From Cercophora sp. LCS_1 (Eukaryota > Ascomycota > Sordariomycetes > Sordariales > Lasiosphaeriaceae), in NCBI GenBank assembly GCA_036250225.1, contig JAPZLL010000034.1:1-64000 (forward strand): 64,000 bases of DNA, written 5' to 3'. The notes beneath the pieces were generated by a model. The model saw only the letters and a program-made list of their open reading frames with translations, was not told where the DNA came from and did no database searches. The translations under genes were made by a program, and so were the position numbers. Shown here one piece after another: positions 10,680-22,638 of this stretch. Positions within the stretch are counted from its first letter, which is position 1. Each line of letters begins with the position of its first letter.

Positions 10680-12730
10680 CTACACCGCCCCCAAGTTGTT
10701 GCGATCAAAAATCTTGCCAGGATTCCTGAAGACTGTCAGCAAAAACTCTTGCTCTCATGCTCGAAGGCTCACATTATCCAATAAGGATCAAGCGCCGCCT
10801 TGATCGATTTCTGGGTGAATAGTTAGCCATCGAGCCAGAACGGCAAACGAGTGACCGCATCAGAACTCACCATCACTCCAAGAGTGTCGGGTCCCACCTC
10901 CCAAAGGAGAGATTCCTTTTTGCCCCATCCGATTGAGTGCTCGCCGGTGCAAGTGCCCTCCATGTCCAAGGCACGCTTCACCATGTTCTTGACGCATTTT
11001 TCCACCTTCTCTCGCTCACCCTTGTCTCTCTTGTTGTAAATGATGCTCTCGTGGAAGTTTCCGTCTCCAATGTGGCCGAGGATGCTGGCAAACAAGCCAA
11101 GGTCGTCCATCTCCTTCTTGCTGACTTCAATAATGTCAGCAAGCCTGCTGAAAGGAACGGCTACATCTGTGCTCCCTGCTAGTTCGTTAGTCTTCAAGTG
11201 ACCATCCATCCGAGCGTCGTGGGGGACATACAAACTTCCTCTCCATCCTTCCTCAGGGCAAGCATCGACCAAAGGGACTCCTTGCGGGCGGACCACAACA
11301 GCTTTTGCTCCCGAGCATCCTTGGCAAACTCAAAGTTGCTGCCCTTGTTGGCCTTTGTGATCTTCTGAACCAGGTTGATGTGCTCCTTGACACTCGCCTT
11401 TGTCCCGGAGAACTTGAAAAACAGCGTAGGCACTTCCTTCCATACCCTTGGGGCCGTGGCGCCGCCCATGTTGACCACCTTCATCTGGACTTCGTCCATG
11501 ATCTCCATCGCAGCGACCGGGATCCCGGTCTGCATGACACCGGCAGCAGCAGATGCCGCGTCACGGATGGAGGGGAAGGTAACAACGGCAACCGAAAACT
11601 CCTCTGGTATGACAGTGAGTTTGAGTGTGGCCTCAGTAACGAGCCCAAGGGTGCCCTCTGAGCCAACGAAAAGGCCATTGAGGTTGTATCCTGCCGAAGA
11701 CTTGCGAGGCCGCCGACGAGTTTTGATAACGGTGCCATCAGCAAGCACAACTGTCAAGTTAATCACCCAGTCCTTCATTGTTCCGTACTTGACGGCGTTG
11801 GTTCCAGAACAGTTGGTGCCAATCATGCCACCGATCTTGGCGCTTGGCCCTTGAGCAGGTCAGTCACATTCAACATGCTGGAGGGCGAAGTTGGCAACGA
11901 ACCGGGATCGATAGGAAAGAAAAGCCCACTCCCCATCTTGGCCAGCTGCTCGTTGAGGTCCTGCCAGCCAATACTGGGCTGGACAACGACGTCCATGTCC
12001 TCCTTGTTGAACTGGATGATCTTGTCCATGTAGGCAAAGTCGACACTGATGCCACCAAAGGGGGCCGAGAAGTTGCCCTCGAGGCTGGAGCCCCCTGAAT
12101 ATGGGATGATGGGTATGCGGTACTTGTGGCATATCTGCGCTATCGATGAGACTTGTTCCGTGGAACGGGGGTATGCCACGGCAACCGGAAGCCCCTCCGG
12201 ATTAGTTGTGGACCATTCCGAGTACCCGTGTGCGTGCAAGTCGTCGGGATCTGTTGAGATGATATCCGGATCCCCGAGTTCGTTGCGAATCTCAACTAGA
12301 GCCTAGGATTCAAGCATGCGTTGTCAGATGCTATCCCGTCTGACGGAATCCCGAAAAAAAAAAAAAAAACATGAAGCCGACCGCTTGTGTGAGTGGCAAC
12401 TCCATCACATACCTGCTCCATCTCGCGCATGCTCGCGTACCTGGGACCATCCACGCTGCCATCGAGCAGCATCGTTCCGGGAAATGTCCCATGCCGCAGC
12501 TCAGACGCTCCCCAGCCGAGCAACCCAGCCGTGGCGGCGATGGCAAAGACATTAGAAACGGACCACGTGGAAGCCGCCCGCGGCTCCTGCTCGTGGCTAG
12601 GCGCCGTGCGCTGGGGGGCCGAGGTGGTGAAATGATGGTCGGCGAGGGCGCAAGGGCGGCGGGCGGTGACCGGGACGGCCACTGGCCGGCCAAGCGGTCT
12701 CGCCGCTCTCAGGAGCAGTTTTGCCGACAT
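10680..12730 (-). CDS. D-lactate dehydrogenase (cytochrome), mitochondrial
   Basis: Six exons: 12730-12413, 12302-11903, 11849-11232, 11175-10871, 10810-10773 and 10725-10680, giving 574 residues, close to yeast Dld1 (587). It oxidises D-lactate to pyruvate and passes electrons to cytochrome c at the inner mitochondrial membrane. The N-terminus (M-S-A-K-L-L-L-R-A-A-R) is an arginine-rich presequence followed by a hydrophobic segment near residues 60-78. FAD-binding type 4 motifs are visible: P-Y-S-G-G-S-S-L-E-G-N and G-G-M-I-G-T-N-C-S-G-T-N. The C-terminal FAD-oxidase domain has G-H-I-G-D-G-N-F-H and G-E-H-S-I-G-W-G-K-K, ending N-P-G-K-I-F-D-R-N-N-L-G-A-V. Every junction keeps frame and family sequence, including E-V-W-S-T-D-V-A-V-P across intron 4. 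Intron 1 (110 nt) carries a 16-base T tract on the coding strand. An in-frame ATG at 12799 could extend the protein by 23 residues. Confidence 0.95.
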
Positions 12731-13991
12731 GCAGGAGACCCTGAAGACGCAACAGCGATCGTTGCTGCACTTTTGCACGCTCTGCGTCTGGATCGGCAAA
12801 ATCGCAACACCTGTCTGACCGTGGATTGGCTCACCTTGCTCGCTGTGCTTGTCCCGTCAACCTGGAATTCGGGTTTCTCTCAAAACAGGATCGTGCGATG
12901 TTTCTTACCTTTTTGTCCCAGGCCCGTGACTCAAGCCGGGATAATTACCGATGGAACCCAAACACCCAGACTCTCTGGACGGCTCCTTCTGGCGATCCCC
13001 CTCGACTTAGCGGCTGGAATTTGATCCGACGATACCCACACTCACCACACTCCCAGCTGTGGCCTAAGCCCGCGATAACGAGCCCCGAGATCGCACGCAC
13101 CGGCACACACCAACAAAGTGCGCAGAAGGACGGCAGGTAGATTGTGACGGCTTACTTGCGTAAGCTCTGCCCGAGAGGAATTGGGAAAGCAGCTGCGTTA
13201 GGACGACAGGACAAGGCCGCGGTACAATGACGAAACCATAGTGGGCGCGCGTATAACTTCCCGACTGGCCCTGGATTGGGGCTAGATGTGGGCGGCCCTT
13301 CAAGAGTGACAACTCTTGGTGTCCGGGTTTGTCGCCTCTTATTAATGACCGCCTTCGGATGCAGGAGAGGTGGAGCAACTCCCAGACCCAATCACACTCG
13401 GGTTGAGCCGACGGAAGGGGGACTTTAGATCAAGTCTTGAGGCGGTACAATGGAAGAGAACAGACAGGTGGACCGAATCACGGAGGGGAGGGCGACGCGG
13501 GCGCCGTGAGTTGTGAAGCCGGCGGCCGAGCGAGCACATGTGCATGTGGGGAGTCCATCGAGCACACGCAAACGGTGTTGAGGCGTGTAGTGTATATGTA
13601 TGAAGCCAATGCGCCAGAGGCGGACCAGTGGAGGCGCTTGCCAGGACAGAATAGGGAGGAGGTCAGGAGAGAGAGGCGAGACCACCTTGTTGCCAACGCT
13701 AGTCGAGACTACCCGCGGCAGAGGGGTACTCCAGAACAGACGAGGAGGGGCGGTGATCTGGCAGCACTAGCTGAGCACCCTCGCATCTTGGGATGAGGGG
13801 ATTGGTGATCATGCCAGGGCAAAGCCGATCCTGGAAATGGGTTCAAAGTGGGAGGTCGAGGATGCATCCGCTTGTTGCGTCTGACAGCTTTTGCGTCCCA
13901 CGCCCGCCGCGTCAAGATGCCTGCACTCCATGGCGTGGCGGGATCCAAAAAGCCTGCGACTGGTGCGAGAAAAAAAAAGTCGGACAGGAAC

Positions 13992-14008
13992 AAAAAAAAA
14001 AAAAAAAA
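13992..14008 (+). repeat. poly(A) tract
   Basis: Uninterrupted run of about 17 A, preceded by an 8-A run near 13970. Similar runs lie at 12354-12369 and 17818-17834. Confidence 0.85.
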
Positions 14009-17000
14009 GGTGGGTTTGCCTGGCACGTCTGCAGCAGGTACCAGAAGTACCGCGCGCCTTGCAGATCGTGGTTGTCGTGTATTGAGGGGTACTTACGGAA
14101 GGGAGCGACTGAGTACTTGATTCGTACTGTAAGTGATATCCGACACCGATGCCCCTCGCCTAAAAGAGTACACACCTACCAACCAAGGCTCCGTCCGACT
14201 GGACGCGTTGCGCCGAAGGTTGTTGGAGATGGAGAGGGCGCGGGCTGTTTCATTTGACCAACTGAGCATCAGACAGTTCGGCAATCGGGTCTGCTCTTGA
14301 CGGGTGATTTAGAGCTGCGCGCTGCGCGCTGCGGAGAACCTGTCCTGGACCAGAAAGAGCGATGTCCCAAACTTGGAAATGCACTTCTTAGGAAGTTGAG
14401 GCGTTCAGTTACTCACCATACCTTACCTGAAGCTGCGCCTTGGTCTCGATGCGCATGTGTATTCGCACTGCTGAACAGCCCCCCACTTAGGCATCAAGTA
14501 TAGTGTTCGATGCGGTGAGAACGCGCTGTGGCCGTGCTGACTAACTCCAATCCAACAACAAAGCAACCACTGGCAAGCGCTGAGGCGGACACAGAACCAA
14601 GCCAAAGAACAACATAGAGTTGAGGGACAACTGAGATGAGGATACGCATGTTCGGCTTTGGGGCAGACCGAGGAAACTAACAGTTTATTCTCACTCAGAA
14701 TTGAGGCACCAATGTCGAGAAAACATTGCCATGTCTAGCCAGCTGGCGCCTCATCGATCTCGGAGAAAATGCGGGTAAGAGGATGGAAAGAGAGGAAGCT
14801 TTGCTCCTGCGGCGTAAATGCTGCACAGCCAAGTGGGTGTCAGGGTCGGGTTGGGAAGAAAGAAAACGAGCTGCGAAAAAGCCGTTGAGACGAATGTTTT
14901 GCACCGTCATTCGTGGATGGCAATACAGATTGGATAGGACAACTCCCCGTGTCGTTACCCGAAAGGGGCGAGAAAAAGGCGGCTTGACAGCCTCAATCAT
15001 TATGCCCGTTGCGTCAAATGCGGGATAGTCAGCGTCAGGGTGTGGTATGCCGAAGGGTCATGAGAGCAGAATTATGTTGGGCGGGACCAGTTGGACAAGA
15101 ACCGAGCTGCAAGACCATGTATAAAGTGTAATATATCTGTCCGGCGCGACCGTCATTCGGGAACAACCATGGTTCCCCAGATTGTCAAATACGTGAATGG
15201 TGAAGAAACGAGAGCAAAGTGAGCCTTTCGATTGAAGACTGGCGGGTTAGACGGCGGTGTCTGGGCTTCAACCGTGTTTGTTGTGGATGAAGACGATGTG
15301 AACCTCGAACTCGATTCAAGGAACAATGGGGGGGAGGAGAGAATCCTTGCCCCTGCTCGCCTTGGCCAGGAGCGCCAAGAGCTTCCTCGATGGGTTTTGC
15401 CCCGCAATGCTACGCCCCCAGCACCTTGAGAGATGCCAGGGGTTCTCTCCGAATTGCAGATGAAAAAGTCGAGAAATCAGGAGATCCCCTCCCGGAACCG
15501 CCCTAAGTGCCTCGATGAGACCCAATGCGCCGCCTTGAGGTGAGATCGGGCCACGCGAGCTGTTGCCGGCTCGTTGATGTTTCAACCGCTCTGCGCGGCA
15601 GTCGCCGCCGAGGCAAGCGCGGTTTCCCTCAACGAGCAAGCCGCAAGCACTTTCCGGTTTCCAGAACACTTCCGGTTGCGCGCAAAGCTGGACGGAGAAG
15701 AGTCGCCCCGGCTTCAAGACTCCAATGGGAAACCTGAGGGAGCACAGCGGCTCGGAAGCAGCAGCCAACAAGCAAACAAGCTGCCAGGGAGGTGGAGCAC
15801 CAACAGGAGCGCACGCAGACGCAACGCAGACCGACTCTAGCTCCCCGTCCACATCACGACCCTGTCTATCCTCCCCGACATACGTTTGAACTTCCTTGTA
15901 CGACATGGCCTGCAACGCCCCGCCCTGCATTTGAGCCTGAAGTTGTCAGACGTTGGATGTTGATGTGCCCTCCTTGAGGCTCTTTTCTGCTCTCGAGGTC
16001 GCACAGCTTCCAGTGTGTAAGCCCGCGGAGATTTTTTTCACGTCATCTGGTTGCTTTTCTTCATCTTGACCGCCTTTATTCCAATGCGCGGTACGGGCAT
16101 GCCTTGTACCAGCCGTTCCCAGCCCCGGCTATGTCTCCCCTCCTCCAGGACCATGATCGCCCCTCTCTTCAAGTGGTCGAGACCCCTGTGGGAAGCATGT
16201 TGCCGTGCTGCGCGGCCTCACGTGCCATCAAGCTACATGGCATACTTTCCCAGATGTCGTAAGTTCGTAATTGACCCCACAAGAGTCTGGTTCGTTGGTG
16301 ACCAGCACCCACTTGCGCCCTGGTGTCGGTCAAAGGATCGAGCAAGACGTCTCGGCACGTCCCCGAAGTTGACCGAACCGCCACCATCTTTGGGTCCGAG
16401 AAGACGAAGAACGAGACCTGTGGCGATGCCCAAGCGTGTAACAACGCCATCAACTTAACCGCCTGACGGGCGAACCGAGCAGAACCATGCTCTCGAACCC
16501 TGCCGCTCTTCCGGTGTTGTTACGAGCATGGCCCCTTGAGAGCCAGCGAGGCGCGCCAGCCCTGGGGTCCCGCAGTCACCACTGCACCATGTTTAAATAT
16601 TGGCTTCAGGCTCCTCGTGGCTCATGAACGACCCTATGCCAAACGCTCAAAAGTCCCGGTGAGCTTGACCGAGAATGTGGAGGTAGGGTAAGGGTCTTTC
16701 GTACGAAGGGACTCGGATCTTTCCGTCTTTCACCGGACAGACTTTTTGGAAAAGACTTGCGAAGGATCGCGGAGGTAAATCCTGGATCGACCAATGGACT
16801 CGATATCAATATCGAGGCAATGATTGGGTCCCCAAGGTTTCCCAGCGGCGACATGGGCAGGATCACTTGAGCATAGGGTGTGGACAGAACATCGAAAGTC
16901 TCACCCATGCCCCAAGCATTTACCCGCACGTCAGCGGGCAGTCACGAGACAGTGGTTGATGGAACCTTAGTGGCTGAACCGATCGCACAGGTGCTCCCTT

Positions 17001-17568
17001 CAGTATGGTAACGAAATCCCAGAGGTCGTCAAGGGTGGGTGGGAGTTTGCCTCTGGCGGGAACCGAAAGCCACACAACATCGATCGTTCCGAGCGCGTGT
17101 AAGGTACCCAGTTATCGACGGGATCGGTGCCAAATCAAGGCGTTTGTTGTTACTAAATCGCAACCCCTCACCGGAATCTCCCCGGGGCGTGAAAAAGCGG
17201 GAGCCTACCTTGCGGTCTCTGCTGCGGGTTGTCCCACAGCACACACACTTACTCCAACAACAGCCCCGCTCATACCCAGTCGCCGGGGATTTAGAAACCT
17301 CACCAAGTTGCAAAACCAAATATTATTCATGCTGCAACGCAAAGTCATGGGGACTACGCCGACTGCTTCACCCTCGCTTCTCCTCGCTCCGGGGCTACCG
17401 CCGTGATAAGGATACACAGCCGCGGTGACATATCAAATACCGCAAAACAACTACTACCTCACTTATCGAGCCGCCTGCCCTACCCGCACGTGGGCAACTT
17501 TCAGGGGGCTCTTTTCATAGAAACCCCCAATGCCTCTCTCCCCTATCTCTCCGTTTTGCGTTGGCACA

Positions 17569-17589
17569 ACACACACACACACACACACA
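17569..17589 (+). repeat. (AC)n microsatellite 1
   Basis: About ten perfect AC units. A second, similar tract lies 90 bp to the right. Confidence 0.95.
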
Positions 17590-17625
17590 AATCCCCAAAT
17601 GAAATGACGGTGAAAAGATTTGATA

Positions 17626-17646
17626 GAGGTGGTGGGGGAGGGGGGT
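17626..17646 (+). repeat. G-rich tract between two CA repeats
   Basis: GAGGTGGTGGGGGAGGGGGG holds several G-runs close together and could form a G-quadruplex on the plus strand. It sits between alternating purine-pyrimidine tracts on both sides. Confidence 0.7.
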
Positions 17647-17677
17647 TTGAAAGAGGCTGAACCGTGGAATCCGCTTG

Positions 17678-17700
17678 CACACACACACACACACACACAC
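17678..17700 (+). repeat. (CA)n microsatellite 2
   Basis: About eleven perfect CA units followed by GTGGTG. Confidence 0.95.
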
Positions 17701-18611
17701 GTGGTGCAGGGGCAACAGCTGCTTGGAAGGGCGCACTGGGTTTGATGACCTGGGAATTACAGCCCAACTCTCACCCCGCCGACGACAACGGACTGACGTG
17801 GGGTGGAAGAAGAAGACAAAAAAAAAAAAAAAAGGAATCAATGTTTCCAGTCCCGCGTCGTGGGGGAAAAAACCGGTCAGAGCAAACAGCTTGTGCTTTT
17901 CCTTTGCCCTGTTGCTCTAACTGTGCTACTGCACTGCCCCCGTGCTGTTATGCTGCGCGGTGCCGTGCATCCACCAAGACGTAGTCCTGGGGGATAGGCT
18001 GCGTACGTCGCCTCACGCATCACCCACCCCCCTCCCCGTTTGTCGCTATCGCCGCCGTGGCTCCCTCGAGCTGCAGCAATCGGTACCTGCACAGCGACCG
18101 ATCGGGTTGGCCGAGTGAAGGGGGGAAGAGATCGAGACATGGGGGTTTGCGTCGACCCGCCTCTTCCATTCTCTGGTGCTGGGAACGCCTCCAAACGCAA
18201 GCTAGGTGCTCGGCCCGTTGGTGCGTCTGGGGACGATGGAGAACACAGGGAGCGAGCTGAATAGACCGGTCGAGGCATGCGTCGCTCACCGCCTGATGGA
18301 AAAACGGGGTATCAGCGACATATGGCGGTGGGGCGAGCAAACACATACCACATGCAGGTGGTGCCGAACCCCCGAGAAGGCTGGAGACGGCATATCACGC
18401 AGATGAGCGGAATCAAAGAGCAAGGAAGCCATCGGGTTCAGTACGATTCATCAAGTATTGGGGCCGAAACCCTTGGCCCATACCAGCTAGCTAGGCTCAT
18501 TTCTTCATGATGAGCTCAAACCAGAAAAAACACACCCGGTACTCCTCCCAGCATGCTTTTTGTAAATCAGCACCCAATGCCCTGTCCTTCCTTGTCCCGA
18601 AACAAAACCAT

Positions 18612-19714
18612 TTAGTGAGCCAAAGCCTGGGCGCGTCTGCGGTCGCGCTCCTCAGCGATGGTGAGCTTGACACCCTTGCCCTTGGGAAGAGAGACCCAGG
18701 GCTTCTCGCTACCGATGACGAAGACGTTGGCCTCGCGGGTAGCAAAGGTGTTGTCGATGGCGTCCTTGAGGTGGACAATGGCGAAGCCACCATCGTGACG
18801 CTCACGGTGGGTAATAACACCGACACGACCCATGTTGCGACCACCAGTGACCATGGCGATAGCGCCAGTGTCGAACTTGATGAAGTCCTGGATCTTGCCA
18901 GTCTCAAGGTCGATCTTCACGGTGTCGTTGACCTTGACAAGAGGGTCAGGGTAGCGGATGCTGTGTTCTCGGGTCAGCAAACCGAAAGGGATATAACATA
19001 CCAACCGTAAAGATCCTCGCTGTTTTTACGACCGCAGTCCCTCTTCCCTGATGTGAATCGGGGAGGAGAGCCCTGACGGTCCGCCAAAGCTTGGTCCAAC
19101 GGCTGACAGATGTTGGAACTTACGTTCTCGCATCATGCGTAACCAAGAATGGGACTCCACCGCGGCCGAGCTGGACGCGCTTGACCTTGCCGAGCTTGTA
19201 CTTGGCCTCCTCGTCCTGGATGCGGTGGACGGTGAAGCGGCCCTTGGTGTCGTAGATGAGGCGGAAGTTCTCGCCAGTCTTCTCGATGGTGATGACGTCC
19301 ATGAAGCCAGCGGGGTAGGTCATGTCGGTGCGGACCTTGCCGTCAACCTTGACGAGGCGCTGCATCAGGATGGCCCTGGTCTCGCGGAAGTTGAGCGCAT
19401 ACTTGAGGCGGTTGCGAACGAAGACGATGAGGGGCATGCAGTCGCGGAGCTTGTGAGGACCGGCCGAAGGGCGGGGAGCATAGACACCCGACAGCTTGTC
19501 GAGAAGCCAGTGCGAGGGGGCGCTCAAGCGCTTCTGGTGCTTCTTACTGTTCGCGATAGGTTAGCATTTGGGAGCGGAAAACGGTTTTCGACATCACGGT
19601 CCGCACAATCAGAGTGATCCCGTAGTCGTTGACGAGAACCTGAATTGTCGCAATTGCCGGAAAGGAAATACAGAATTTGGATGTGGTTGTTTTGACTTAC
19701 GGTCCTCTGCCCAT
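18612..19714 (-). CDS. rps4: 40S ribosomal protein eS4 (RPS4)
   Basis: Three exons, 19714-19701, 19546-19124 and 18960-18612, encode 261 residues, the same length as yeast Rps4. Exon 1 holds only M-G-R-G and two bases of the next codon, a tiny first exon of the kind common in fungal ribosomal protein genes. Introns are 154 and 163 nt. Intron 1 ends with TGCTAACC...ACAG and restores M-G-R-G-P-K-K-H. Intron 2 restores T-H-D-A-R-T-I-R-Y-P-D-P. The S4-type RNA-binding part ([19 protein letters not shown]) is followed by the central domain and a KOW-like segment ([13 protein letters not shown]). It is part of the small ribosomal subunit body. Expect strong constitutive expression; the mRNA leader is short and pyrimidine-rich. 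Confidence 0.98.
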
Positions 19715-20739
19715 CTTGACTCGTTAGTACTGTTCCGACGAGGTTGATGGAAATGTGAAATTGGGCGTGAGATAGATGTTGAAGTGGTCGCGAGCCAAAG
19801 GTTGATTCGAAAATATTTCGTGTGGAAAGCCCTAGTGGGGAATTGTGGGCCAAAATTGCTGTGGCTGGTCTGTGCAGAGTCAGGACACTTGGCGGTAGCA
19901 CACGGCAGAAAGCCGGCTGACCCGGCTCTTGGCAAGACGTAAGAATTGAGACGTCAACTTGCCCTCACAAGCTTTGTAATAGAAGTTTGGACTTGTCTTG
20001 AACCGGGCGTTTGGACACAATCGTCATCGTCACAAGCAACCACACTCGCAGGCTTCATCAACACAGAAAATGCAAGCCATTACGTAGCAAAAAAAACAAA
20101 ACAAATGTATTCTCACACTCGCAACACGCACTGTTGTTGACCCCAAACCACTTCGTGCTCTTTTCCAGTAAAGACAGACCGGAACCAGACATACGCCCAA
20201 CAGATAATACCGGCGTATAGAGATTGCTCCCTTTCTAACCTTTAAGGATACCAATCCAACAATAACACAATAAGACACAGATACGGTGCACTCCTTGCCG
20301 CTCGCAATCCAGTCTTCAAGCAAGGACGAAACACCGCTCTGACCATCCAACCCCGCCTCATTGCGAAGCCCAAGCGGTCCTAGATGAGGATGCCCTCAAC
20401 TTGCGCCTCCATATCCATTTTGTGCTTTTTGTGTAGCCGAATCCTGTGACAAAAGAAAAGAACCGAACCCAAACAAATCCCAGGACAGGTATATCTATCC
20501 AGACATATATAGCCTTCCGATTCTTATTTCTCCGAACAACCCAAAACCAAAGAAGCAAGTCCCAGTAAGTTTCTAACACCGGACCTTGACCGTAAAGACT
20601 CCTAGCAGAAAACGACAGTCCAGTCCCAAATGCATAGCTGCGGTCGGCAAGATCCGCCCGTCTCTTTCAATCTCGTAAAACTCCGAACCCGTATCAAAGG
20701 AGGGATGGAAACTCAACTGCGAGCCCAAGCAATGACAAG
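19715..20739. other. promoter of eS4 and 3' flank of the Myb gene
   Basis: No gene recognised. The eS4 side is pyrimidine-rich on the coding strand and contains AAAGCCCTAG at about 19826-19836, which could be a ribosomal-protein promoter element; this is only a guess. Confidence 0.45.
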
Positions 20740-22638
20740 TCATCTGCCCGTCCCGTAGTCGTATCCTTGTGGGGGATATCGCGCTTGGTGATGTTGATGG
20801 TGCATCAGATGCATTGGTAAATGCTGGTGGTGGTGTTGGTGATGGTGCTGATGGTGGGCATAGTCCCCTGTCGAGAACGCTGCCGCTGACCCATCATCCA
20901 GCAGCAATCTGCTGATATCCATCTCGCTCGGGGTTCCGACGCCAGGGACTTGGCCCCCGTGGCCTTGGAGCCCCGACGACAAGTCAATAACATCGGCTAA
21001 CCCTGGGAGCGACTCCGAGCTCTCGTGACCCGGCACGCCAGCCCCGACGCCCGGCCACTTGGTCGGCGGCATTGAAAGTATTTCCTCTCTTGAACTCGAT
21101 CTATTGAGCTCGCCTACTCCGTGCTGATGACCCTGCTGCTTTAGAGCTGCTTCCATTGAAGTGTTGACGCTCGGTTCCAGGACCTCTGCCCCTTTACCAT
21201 CAATTGCCCCGTTGACGTTGAGCACCCCCTTTTCAATCCTCGCGTAGATCTCGGGATATTTGTTTCTCACCCTGTCCCTCAAATCGGTTGGCTGTCGACT
21301 GCCGAGATGATACCTCCTATCGCGCTGGATTTTCGTCCACGCAGGGCCATATGTATCTAGACCGTCCAGAATCTCCTTATCATCTTGCTCCGTGAAGGGG
21401 CGTCTTTCCCGGCGAAGAGATTTCTTGAATGGACCGTGGATCCCAAGCTCGACCAAGTCCTCCAGTTTCTTGCGGTGAGCACGGCTCTTGCGCTGCTGTT
21501 TTGGTACCGAGGCCGAATCGGAGTCAGGATTCAGGTGATCACGATCTGAGGGAGGATAATGAGATGCTGTGGGTGTAGTGGCCGCACTCTCGGATGGATC
21601 AATCAGCAAATTTTCCAGGAGAGGTCCGGTTTTCGGCTTGGGATGAGTGTGATGATGAGTGTGGAGGTTGTCTTCAAGGGCCGAATCAATCTTGTTACCG
21701 TGCCCATTGGAGCTGTCGCTCCCTTTGGAACCTGAGGAACGCTGCTTCTTACCGCTGGCGGAGGCCGACGGCCCGCGTAACTCGTCAGGGCAGCACGTGC
21801 GGAAGCGGTCCTTGAGATCGCCCGCAGTGCGATCGTTGAACTTGAAGGCAGGATCTTCCAAGATACTGGTCCACTTCCCCACGCCGTGGCGGCTCACGCC
21901 CAGGAGAAGGTGGTTCGTTTCTTCGTCTGACCACTTCCGCCGGGGTTTGGCCGCGCGCCGCTTCGCTTTGGTACCATCATTCTTGTTCCCACTGTCACTC
22001 CCATGTGCTGACGAGAGCGCCGCCGCAGCCCGATCGTCATTTATGTTTCCAAAGTCCTTGAGAATACCCATGTTCAGCGAATCGCCATCACTCGATGTTA
22101 TCGGCGGGAACACGCCTGCGTTGGGTGGGGGTTCGTGCAGCCCCGCAATGATGGGAGGGACGACCTGTTGCGTCGACTTTTGCTTCTTGAGCGGCTGGGG
22201 GAGCTGTGGATAGTCATCCTTTGTGGTCAACGCCCGATGGCGCTTCTTGGTCGAGGGATCATCGAGGAGTTCGGGCGTGTTGTCGTCAACAAGCATCCGC
22301 AGGGACAAGGTCGAAGTGTTCGCCTCCTTGTCCCCGAGGAGCAGCTGCAGCGGGTGGGCTGCCTTGCTGCCTCGCCCATGGCCATCGCTGCCAAACGAAT
22401 TGTCTATATTGCGGGCCGATTGCTTCGCCAGGGAGTCGTCACTGACAGCGTGGAGCGGCGGAATGTGTGTCAATGGTGGGGGTTTGTCGCCGCGATGGCC
22501 GGGGTCCGGTTCGAGAGGCGCAAGCGAGAGCGATTCGGTCGCGCCGGCATCGAGAGGAGGCAATTGTATCGGTGGGAGATCAGGAGTTTGCGAGTTGTTG
22601 AGCAGGTGGATGAGGCGCGGCTCGATGGTGGCCATCAT
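20740..22638 (-). CDS. two-Myb telobox DNA-binding protein (Teb1/Tay1-like)
   Basis: Single exon, 632 residues. Two Myb/SANT domains are visible. The first, at about 231-288, runs R-R-K-W-S-D-E-E-T through G-V-G-K-W-T-S-I-L to D-L-K-D-R-F-R, the last being a telobox-type third helix. The second, at about 410-465, runs R-R-P-F-T-E-Q-D through G-P-A-W-T-K-I to D-L-R-D-R-V-R-N-K. This double arrangement is that of Schizosaccharomyces Teb1 and Yarrowia Tay1, which bind double-stranded TTAGGG-type repeats and related promoter boxes. The segment between them is basic and serine-rich, and residues about 600-622 are strongly histidine-rich (coded by CAT/CAC repeats near 20800-20870). Nuclear location is expected. 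Whether it protects telomeres or acts as a transcription factor cannot be decided here. Two adjacent ATGs (22638 and 22635) could both start it. Confidence 0.85.
   Translation of the reverse strand: MMATIEPRLIHLLNNSQTPDLPPIQLPPLDAGATESLSLAPLEPDPGHRGDKPPPLTHIPPLHAVSDDSLAKQSARNIDNSFGSDGHGRGSKAAHPLQLLLGDKEANTSTLSLRMLVDDNTPELLDDPSTKKRHRALTTKDDYPQLPQPLKKQKSTQQVVPPIIAGLHEPPPNAGVFPPITSSDGDSLNMGILKDFGNINDDRAAAALSSAHGSDSGNKNDGTKAKRRAAKPRRKWSDEETNHLLLGVSRHGVGKWTSILEDPAFKFNDRTAGDLKDRFRTCCPDELRGPSASASGKKQRSSGSKGSDSSNGHGNKIDSALEDNLHTHHHTHPKPKTGPLLENLLIDPSESAATTPTASHYPPSDRDHLNPDSDSASVPKQQRKSRAHRKKLEDLVELGIHGPFKKSLRRERRPFTEQDDKEILDGLDTYGPAWTKIQRDRRYHLGSRQPTDLRDRVRNKYPEIYARIEKGVLNVNGAIDGKGAEVLEPSVNTSMEAALKQQGHQHGVGELNRSSSREEILSMPPTKWPGVGAGVPGHESSESLPGLADVIDLSSGLQGHGGQVPGVGTPSEMDISRLLLDDGSAAAFSTGDYAHHQHHHQHHHQHLPMHLMHHQHHQARYPPQGYDYGTGR

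Larger units (their letters stand above)
12731..18611. other. 5.9-kb stretch without a recognisable protein gene
   Basis: Open frames of 100-200 codons occur on both strands (for example 15316-15930 minus and 16051-16458 plus), but none shows a known domain and I could not join them by plausible introns. The region includes A-tracts near 13992-14008 and 17818-17834, two CA repeats and a G-rich tract. It holds the dehydrogenase promoter at its left and the eS4 3' flank at its right. Non-coding transcripts cannot be excluded. Confidence 0.5.

Noticed and set aside
12371..13024. 217-codon plus-strand open frame
   Set aside because: Antisense to exon 1 and intron 1 of D-lactate dehydrogenase, with no recognisable content.
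15316..15930. 204-codon minus-strand open frame
   Set aside because: No recognisable motif, unusual composition, and no spliced partner.
18961..19700. Possible snoRNAs in the two eS4 introns
   Set aside because: Looked for C-box and D-box pairs; one weak GTGATGT in intron 1 has no matching D box.
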